Below are positions 54,680 to 64,000 of a stretch of DNA of 64,000 bases, one piece after another. The stretch lies in the NCBI GenBank assembly GCA_050014595.1, contig JBEKDA010000012.1:48849-112848 (forward strand), read 5' to 3'. The notes beneath the pieces were generated by a model. The model was not told the origin of the DNA, made no database searches, and was given only the letters and a program-made list of their open reading frames with translations. Position 1 is the stretch's first letter, and the number at the start of each line of letters is the position of its first letter. Made by a program: the position numbers and the translations under genes. The DNA comes from PALSA-129 sp050014595 (GTDB lineage: Bacteria; Acidobacteriota; Terriglobia; Bryobacterales; Bryobacteraceae).

Positions 54680-54811
54680 TCCTGTACACCTACGCCTTAC
54701 GCTCGATGGAACAGGACCCGTGCCGCACCTGGTTAAATTCAAGTTAGTCAGGAATGCGGCGCAGGTATGTTTGGTGCGGCTGGAGATCCTTCAGCGTTCT
54801 GCCCGCCACGG

Positions 54812-54817
54812 TACAAT
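54812..54817 (+). promoter_or_regulatory. -10 element upstream of the tRNA
   Basis: TACAAT lies 12 bases before the mature tRNA 5' end. A weak TTCAGC 16 bases further upstream might be the -35. Confidence 0.35.
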
Positions 54818-54829
54818 GAAGTTACCAGT

Positions 54830-54906
54830 GGGGACGTAGCTCAGTTGGATAGAGCGGCCGCCTCCTAAGCGACAGGTCGGCAGTTCGAATCTGCCCGTCC
54901 CTACCA
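54830..54906 (+). tRNA. tRNA-Arg (anticodon CCT)
   Basis: 77 bases with encoded CCA. Acceptor GGGGACG pairs with CGTCCCT (first pair G-U). The D arm is GCTC/GAGC, the anticodon loop is CTCCTAA (anticodon CCT, reads AGG), and the T arm is GGCAG-TTCGAAT-CTGCC. The anticodon stem GCCGC/GCGAC has one C-A mismatch at 28-42. 54907-55041 holds nothing recognisable. Confidence 0.9.
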
Positions 54907-55041
54907 CTTCTCTCCCTCCTACCTTCCTTGTCGCGCGGTCCACTTCTCCGGGCTCATCGCATCCATCCTGACTTCACGGGATAGCGACGTTGTGACCATG
55001 CAACTGCCGGCATAACCAGGCCCCTTCGTCGGGATCGCCGA

Positions 55042-56046
55042 TTAGCAGAGGGCCGCCATGAGAGCTCCGCGCGCCGTGGAGTGCAGCGGGTCGCTTGACA
55101 AGCGGACTTCCGACAGGCGCAGAGGAAATTCACTGGCGTTGAGCGTCTTGTTGAATTTCTCCAGGAAGCCCTTGGGCATCATGCTGCCGCCGCTCAGTAC
55201 CAGCGGAACCGATTGTTCCAGCTTCGGCAACTTTTGCGCCGACGAAATCTGGTTGCGCAGCGAACTGATCAGGTTGGTGATCATCTCCTGGTAGTAAACG
55301 GTCAGCGCGTTTTGCACACGGTCCGTGGAGAATCCGTTGAGTTGGAAGGACTGTTCCTTCAGGATGCGTAGCCGGTTGGCGCGATCGCCGGTGACGTCGG
55401 CCGCATTGGCATCGATGAAATCGCCAGCCTTGGGCGCGCTAAAGCTGATCACGGGCACCGAGAGCACCGCCAGGCAGACATTGCACAGCCCGCTGCCGCA
55501 GGAAACTCCAATTCCGCTGTAGTTCGAACCCGACAGTTCGCCGTACACCACCGCCAGACCCTCTTCGATGGGCGTCGCCTGGTAGCCCAATTCCGACAGA
55601 ATCTGCTGGATTGACGCTGAGTGGTAGGTAATCGCGCTGTCCAGGCTTTCGCCTGCCGCCGGCACGCTGAAGAAGACCCTTTGGCCCGGCACGGCTGCGT
55701 TCCCCACCAGCCTGGTGATGATCCGCCGAACTACGGCCAGGCTGTGCGGCTCCTGCGGATTCAGCACGCCGTTCTTCATCGGCCGCCGCGTCTCCACATG
55801 GAAGACTTCCGCGAACTTCTCCGCGTCATTGCCCACCACCACCAGGTCGGTTCCCTGGACTTCGTGGAAAACTTCCTCCTGCCGCAGAAGGTCTTCCGCC
55901 AGCTTCGAGTACGGCAGCGCCAAAAAAGCGTTGAGCTGCGTGTGGTATTCGTATTTCTTTTCCTTCGTCGCTCGCGCCACAACGATGCGGCTGGTGCCGA
56001 CGTCCAGTCCGAGCGGTTGGGTGTATTCCTGTTCGACGTTGTTCAT
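55042..56046 (-). CDS. actin-like ATPase of an unrecognised subfamily
   Basis: 334 residues from the ATG at 56046 (AAGGAG upstream). Phosphate-1 motif GLDVGTSR (13-20), a phosphate-2-like GIGVSCGSGLCNV (178-190), an adenosine motif LVLSGGSMMPKGF (283-294) and a C-terminal ARGALMAAL (325-333) as in MreB. The middle is shorter than in MreB or FtsA and there is no membrane helix. It could be a filament-forming cytomotive protein or an ATPase of another ASKHA branch. It stands alone, divergent to the amidase gene. Confidence 0.75.
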   Translation of the reverse strand: MNNVEQEYTQPLGLDVGTSRIVVARATKEKKYEYHTQLNAFLALPYSKLAEDLLRQEEVFHEVQGTDLVVVGNDAEKFAEVFHVETRRPMKNGVLNPQEPHSLAVVRRIITRLVGNAAVPGQRVFFSVPAAGESLDSAITYHSASIQQILSELGYQATPIEEGLAVVYGELSGSNYSGIGVSCGSGLCNVCLAVLSVPVISFSAPKAGDFIDANAADVTGDRANRLRILKEQSFQLNGFSTDRVQNALTVYYQEMITNLISSLRNQISSAQKLPKLEQSVPLVLSGGSMMPKGFLEKFNKTLNASEFPLRLSEVRLSSDPLHSTARGALMAALC

Positions 56047-56300
56047 GACTCTCTCCTTATTCCATATAGGCACTTGCGCGGCCAACTCTTTCCGCCACGC
56101 GCCTCGTTCCGGGAAACTAGTCCTTTCCGGCGACGGCCGTTTGTGACTGGCCCCGTACCTCACAGGCCGACGGTGCAATCACAAACTTGATCCAAACATC
56201 GGCGCTCTACGGGTTTTACATTAGGAGTCCACCCTCTTTTTCTCGAATCACAAAAATAGTGTTTGTATACCCCTAAACTTTTGACCCATTCCGACGAATA

Positions 56301-57473
56301 ATGAGCATGACTACGCGAGCGCATCATGGACTGTCCCCCGAAGCGCTGGCGGCTCGAGTCGCAGGCATGATCGCGGATCCGGTCCTGCGGTTGCGATTTC
56401 TGAAAGTGATGAGGCGGCCGCAACCCAGTAAGCCCTGGCGCCGTTTCCGCTTCTGGATCGTATGGCCCGCGCTTCTGTTGGCGGTGATGGTGTTCTTTCT
56501 TGCGAAACACGCGGCGGGTAAGCCGAAAGCCCCACCGGCAGTGGTGATCCGGGCGGATTTGCCCCTAATCCGGGAGGTCCCTAAACCGTCATCCGTCTGG
56601 CAGGTGGAGAAATCGCTTGGGTCGGAAGTTTACAGCAACGGCCTGCGCATCGATACGCGGTTTCAGGTGGCCAGCCACCCCAGATCCTACCTAGCTTTCC
56701 CCACCAGCAGGGCCGGCTCCCGTGTGCCCACTCGGCGATCTATGCCCGCTGGTATCGTTTTCCATACCACGGAGAGTCCCCAGGCCCCCTTTGAAGCTGG
56801 GGAAACGTCGGTTCTCAAACGGTTGGGTGAATCGCTTCTCGATTACGTGCGCCGCAAAGGTGCGTATCATTATTTAATTGACCGGTTCGGCCGCGTCTAT
56901 CGGGTGGTCGCTGAATCCGATGCCGCCAACCACGCCGGCTATTCGGTATGGGCCGACGACGACTGGCTGTATTTGAACCTGAACGAGAGCTTCCTCGGCG
57001 TGTCGTTCGAAGCTCAAACCCCTGGCGGCCAGAGCGCCGAGGTGGTCAGTCCGGCGCAAGTCCGCTCTGCCGGCATGCTCACGGAGATGCTGCGAAGCAT
57101 TTACCAGATTCCCGCCGGGAACTGTGTCACACACGCCCAGGTCTCCGTGAACCCTTCCAACATGCAGATGGGCTATCACACTGACTGGGCCACCGGCTTT
57201 CCCTTCGCGGCACTCGGCTTGCCGGATAACTATGCACGCGCTTTGCCTTCCCTCTGGATCTTCGGGTTCGAATACGATCCGCGGCTCTTTGGTTCGCTGG
57301 ATAATCGCATCTCCGCGGGCGTTGGCTTGGCTGAGCAGGATTTTCTGCGGGCTGCCGCGGCTGCCGGTCTGCAGCCTGCGGCCTATCGCAAGACGCTGCA
57401 GCAGCGCTACCGGGAGTATTTGGCCGAGGTGCGCCGTGGCGGCCAGGGACAGAGCGAGGAAGGCGACAAGTAG
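56301..57473 (+). CDS. membrane-anchored N-acetylmuramoyl-L-alanine amidase
   Basis: 390 residues. One N-terminal transmembrane helix (51-67) puts the domain outside the membrane. Amidase_2 features follow: GIVFHTTES (His155), AYHYLIDRFGRVYRVV, NHAGYS, and THAQVSVNPSNMQMGYHTD with the second zinc His and Asp. It would cut the amide between MurNAc and the stem peptide. No good ribosome site before this ATG. 57474-57625 shows no gene. Confidence 0.88.
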   Translation: MSMTTRAHHGLSPEALAARVAGMIADPVLRLRFLKVMRRPQPSKPWRRFRFWIVWPALLLAVMVFFLAKHAAGKPKAPPAVVIRADLPLIREVPKPSSVWQVEKSLGSEVYSNGLRIDTRFQVASHPRSYLAFPTSRAGSRVPTRRSMPAGIVFHTTESPQAPFEAGETSVLKRLGESLLDYVRRKGAYHYLIDRFGRVYRVVAESDAANHAGYSVWADDDWLYLNLNESFLGVSFEAQTPGGQSAEVVSPAQVRSAGMLTEMLRSIYQIPAGNCVTHAQVSVNPSNMQMGYHTDWATGFPFAALGLPDNYARALPSLWIFGFEYDPRLFGSLDNRISAGVGLAEQDFLRAAAAAGLQPAAYRKTLQQRYREYLAEVRRGGQGQSEEGDK

Positions 57474-57625
57474 AAAGTCGGCCTCCACCCATCGCCGGTC
57501 GGCAGACGCCCTTCCTTGGAGTCGAACTGCCGTTTGACTGGCGAGGGTCACTTGGCCGCATCGCCTATGCGTCGAAGTGATTTCTCGAACGGCTATCGAC
57601 GGTGACCCGCCAGCAGTCGCCGGGG

Positions 57626-61762
<4,137 letters not shown>

Positions 61763-61769
61763 TATCCTG

Positions 61770-61797
61770 ATTTTAAAGCAACCTGTCTCAACTATCG
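61770..61797 (-). promoter_or_regulatory. promoter of the Lhr helicase gene
   Basis: On the minus strand TTGAGA and TAAAAT are about 16 bases apart. The TAAAAT ends 7 bases before the GTG at 61762, so transcription would begin at or next to the start codon. Confidence 0.4.
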
Positions 61798-62000
61798 CGG
61801 AGCTGGGCGCACGGTGACACGGAACATGCCCTCTGGTCTTTATTGAAATTCCGGGGGGAGTACGACGTGCAGGCGAGCGGCGGAAACCGACTTCTCGAAC
61901 AGTTCGAGCACTCTTATCGGCCCCCACGCCGCTAGCAAATCATCGATTCCGTTCACGCCGCAGGCGGCCTCATCCGCTTCTGCGTGGAGCGCGCGTTACA

Positions 62001-62183
62001 GGCTGGAGCGCACAGGCGCGAAAGGCCCACGAAGAGTGGCGGCAACTCCGGCGCGCGCACCAGAAGGAAACTGGCGACGCCATCGCACGCCGCGCCGAGA
62101 CGGAATTTCTCTACGATCAGCCCTACGAGGATTCAAAGTGCCCGCTGATATTGAATATCTGCAAGGGAAATCCAGGTGCGTGA
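62001..62183 (+). pseudogene. scrap of a site-specific DNA methyltransferase
   Basis: 60 open codons include RKAHEEWRQLRRAHQKETGDAI and ARRAETEFLYDQPYEDSK, which I recall from large type III-like site-specific DNA methyltransferases; the catalytic parts are absent. The fragment is closed by a stop after unrelated residues. The rest of 61798-62189 shows nothing. Confidence 0.5.
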
Positions 62184-62189
62184 GTGAAC

Positions 62190-62687
62190 CTATCTCCGCC
62201 CCCCATCAGTATCCGCCGTGATCGTAATGATTCTATTTGGCGCCAGTTGGGCCGTTCCGGACGGACCGGAAGCCGTCACGGTCACTGTGTGCTTTCCAGG
62301 GCTCAGTTTTGATGCTGGCATCTGGAAGCTCCAGCCGCAATTGGAGTAGTCACTCCTGCTGAAATACTTCTCCACATCCCGACGCGTGACCCCCAACATA
62401 GCTGCTCCCGCATCTATACCATCCACATACACCATCACTCGATCCACAGGCGCTCCTTTCGCTGTGTCCGCCGCCCAACCCCAGATACTCAGAATTCCCG
62501 CTGTGGAGACCGTCTCAGCCCCTTTGGGATCTCCCGCCCGGTCTATGAAACCGATTTCGGTTGGTGGCGTTCCGGACGCGCGCAGGTGAATAGTGCTACC
62601 GAATTGCTCGATACCGTACATAACCAATAGAAGGGCCGGAACAACAGCAAAGCAAAGAATCCACGATTTAAGCGCGGCGGTCTTCAT
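62190..62687 (-). CDS. exported protein with a GWA-type Ig-like module
   Basis: 165 residues: N-terminal signal anchor (about 9-27) and then one beta module of about 110 residues (FIDRAGDPKGAETVSTAGILSIWGWAADTAKGAPVDRVMVYVDG ... YSNCGWSFQMPASKLSPGKHTVTVTASG). The same GWAxD arrangement occurs in the next gene. Role unknown; probably a cell-surface or sugar-related domain. Confidence 0.65.
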   Translation of the reverse strand: MKTAALKSWILCFAVVPALLLVMYGIEQFGSTIHLRASGTPPTEIGFIDRAGDPKGAETVSTAGILSIWGWAADTAKGAPVDRVMVYVDGIDAGAAMLGVTRRDVEKYFSRSDYSNCGWSFQMPASKLSPGKHTVTVTASGPSGTAQLAPNRIITITADTDGGRR

Positions 62688-62699
62688 ATGACATCCTCT

Positions 62700-64000
62700 T
62701 TACCAGCTACTCCCATGCTGAACCAAACGGTCTCTGGCCTGGTCGCCTGGATTGCTCGTTGAGATCTTCCTATCCTCGCCGCGGGCCAACGTCAACGGTG
62801 CTCCCAAGGCGCATAATGACCGGCCATCACTTTCCAGAAGATACGCCCTCAGTGTCTTCGGTACACTGCCAGCCACGTAGCCGGTCCAGCCTACACGCGA
62901 GGAGCGGACTTCCGAAATCGCAAGAGGTATCTCTTCCCGCTCGACTGGATTCTTGACAACTCCGGCGATCCGCTGAGTAGGATCGACCAGAATCACGGTA
63001 CCTGGCCCGGTCTGCCGAAGCCTGTCCCATGCCCAGCCGGAGACACGCCAACCCGGTCTGATCTGGGAAGGTATCGGGGTGACGCTATCGAAGGCTCCCA
63101 TACAGCTCCTGGCCGGATCCACTGTGAAAAGTCTTTCAACAGGCTTCCCTACCCAGGTCGTCCACGCTTCAGTAAAGACCGAGAGGTGGTTCTGCCGAAG
63201 ATAGTCCGCCTCCCCGAGGATCGCCGCGCCTGAAGGAAAAGATGCCTGCCATATGGGTTCATCAAAAACATCAGACACAATAGCGGCCTGGATCTGATTG
63301 AGCACCTTGCCGTAGGCCTTCGAGTATCGAATCCAGAACGGTTGTCTCACGGCAAGTCCCAGGATCGTCCAAAGGACGACACCGCTGAACGCGATCTGGT
63401 ACCAGTGCGCACTCAGAGCGCCCAGCCGGCGTTCGACGAATGACCAATAGAAAGCGCCCATGGCTATCCAGAACACGAGGCCGTAGGTCGCATAGCGGGG
63501 GTCCAGTGCAGCTACTAAAGGAAAGTTCGCTCTGCCGAGTCCCACTAGCACTGCTGTCAGAACGACAAAACCTGCGATGTGGATCAGCGCGGCATGGCCT
63601 TTCGTATAACGATCTCTGCGCCGCCACAAGAGAATTCCACTCCGAATAAGAACGCCCACTCCAATCGCGCCGCAAGCGCCTGCAAAAGCAACTCGACCGT
63701 TATCGGATGGCGCGCCGAACGGTACCGCTAATACGGCGCGGATACCGTCAAACGGAGAACCGACAAAAGCACCTGCAACGATCAGGACGCGGCCCGAATG
63801 TAGGGTGAGTGCTTCAAACGGACTGCTGTGCTGGGACGGCGTGTGATAGTCTCGCATATAAAACAGGCCGACGAGGATCATGTCGAACAGAAGCGCCAAC
63901 AGGAACCTGAATGGCAGGCGAAGCCACAGCCCGAACAACAGCAGAACAAGCCAGAGCAAGAGACCGTTTGCCGACGAATACGTCGCCACCAGCGCAGAAA
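62700..64000 (-). CDS. multi-spanning membrane protein with C-terminal GWA-type module, 5'-truncated
   Basis: The frame is open to the window edge, so at least 433 residues are seen and the N-terminus is missing. About seven hydrophobic helices come first (LLLWLVLLLFGLWLRLPFRFLLALLF, IHIAGFVVLTAVLVGLG, AFSGVVLWTILGLAV). The C-terminal 130 residues form a soluble module with RPGWRVSGWAWDRLRQ, akin to the neighbouring gene. It resembles the end of a membrane glycosyltransferase or a polysaccharide-modifying protein, but no active site is visible. Confidence 0.7.
   Translation of the reverse strand, partial: SALVATYSSANGLLLWLVLLLFGLWLRLPFRFLLALLFDMILVGLFYMRDYHTPSQHSSPFEALTLHSGRVLIVAGAFVGSPFDGIRAVLAVPFGAPSDNGRVAFAGACGAIGVGVLIRSGILLWRRRDRYTKGHAALIHIAGFVVLTAVLVGLGRANFPLVAALDPRYATYGLVFWIAMGAFYWSFVERRLGALSAHWYQIAFSGVVLWTILGLAVRQPFWIRYSKAYGKVLNQIQAAIVSDVFDEPIWQASFPSGAAILGEADYLRQNHLSVFTEAWTTWVGKPVERLFTVDPARSCMGAFDSVTPIPSQIRPGWRVSGWAWDRLRQTGPGTVILVDPTQRIAGVVKNPVEREEIPLAISEVRSSRVGWTGYVAGSVPKTLRAYLLESDGRSLCALGAPLTLARGEDRKISTSNPGDQARDRLVQHGSSW

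Noticed and set aside
61862..62000. Extra coding sequence upstream of the methyltransferase scrap
   Set aside because: Short open pieces in several frames without recognisable motifs.

Overview
This is a GC-rich window from what looks like a soil Acidobacteriota genome of the Solibacter/Bryobacter type. The lineage call rests on a TIGR03435-type exported protein, a scrap of an acidobacterial duplicated permease (ADOP), a kinase/TolB-type fusion pseudogene and the general protein style. No rRNA or CRISPR array was seen, and there is one tRNA.

Layout: (1) 1-3560, minus strand: a six-gene respiratory cytochrome operon (monohaem c, two small unknown proteins, a small membrane protein, a nine-haem c/b-type membrane cytochrome resembling Geobacter CbcL, and a NapC/NirT-like cytochrome cut by the window edge). 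It is divergent from a PAS sigma-54 activator (3731-5074), and a good -24/-12 element precedes the operon. (2) 5.2-9.1 kb: DUF2283/DUF4258 pair, MNT nucleotidyltransferase, three exported proteins, and a decayed group II intron reverse transcriptase. (3) 9.1-33.8 kb: a type VI secretion (T6SS) locus with a giant Ser/Thr kinase, PAAR, VgrG, ClpV, TssG, TssF, TssE, TssA, ImpE/TagJ, two Hcp, TssC and TssB on the minus strand. Divergently on the plus strand lie a 595-residue candidate effector, a fused TssB-TssC-like protein and TssK. No TssJ, TssL or TssM is in the window.

(4) 34-43 kb: small zinc-ribbon and DUF3467 proteins, a kinase/TolB pseudogene, a GNAT acetyltransferase, glycerol kinase plus glycerol facilitator, a membrane winged-helix-type protein, a SIS-domain sugar isomerase and a methyltransferase. 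(5) 43.0-44.8 kb: a graveyard of gene and IS scraps. (6) 44.9-48.9 kb: an outer-membrane TPR/beta-barrel protein with an exported glycoside-hydrolase-like protein, possibly an exopolysaccharide pair. (7) 48.9-54.9 kb: housekeeping and chromosome-segregation block (MerR, ParB, ParA, two parS, RsmG, MnmG, PurD, tRNA-Arg). (8) 55.0-64.0 kb: an unusual actin-like ATPase, an N-acetylmuramoyl-alanine amidase, an Lhr-type helicase, a DNA methyltransferase scrap and two membrane/exported proteins sharing a GWA-type module, the last cut by the window edge.

The best candidate for something undescribed is the 595-residue protein at 29167-30954. It sits divergently in the T6SS locus and carries a K-x4-K-x-K-S block followed by D-x-D and H-G, in the order seen in ExoY/CyaA/edema-factor nucleotidyl cyclases. 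Others are the VgrG tail built of 11-residue Gly/Ala/Val repeats, the TssB-TssC fusion lacking the TssC C-terminus, and the sigma-54-linked bc-cytochrome operon. All functional calls come from reading the sequence and remembered family features; no database search was run.
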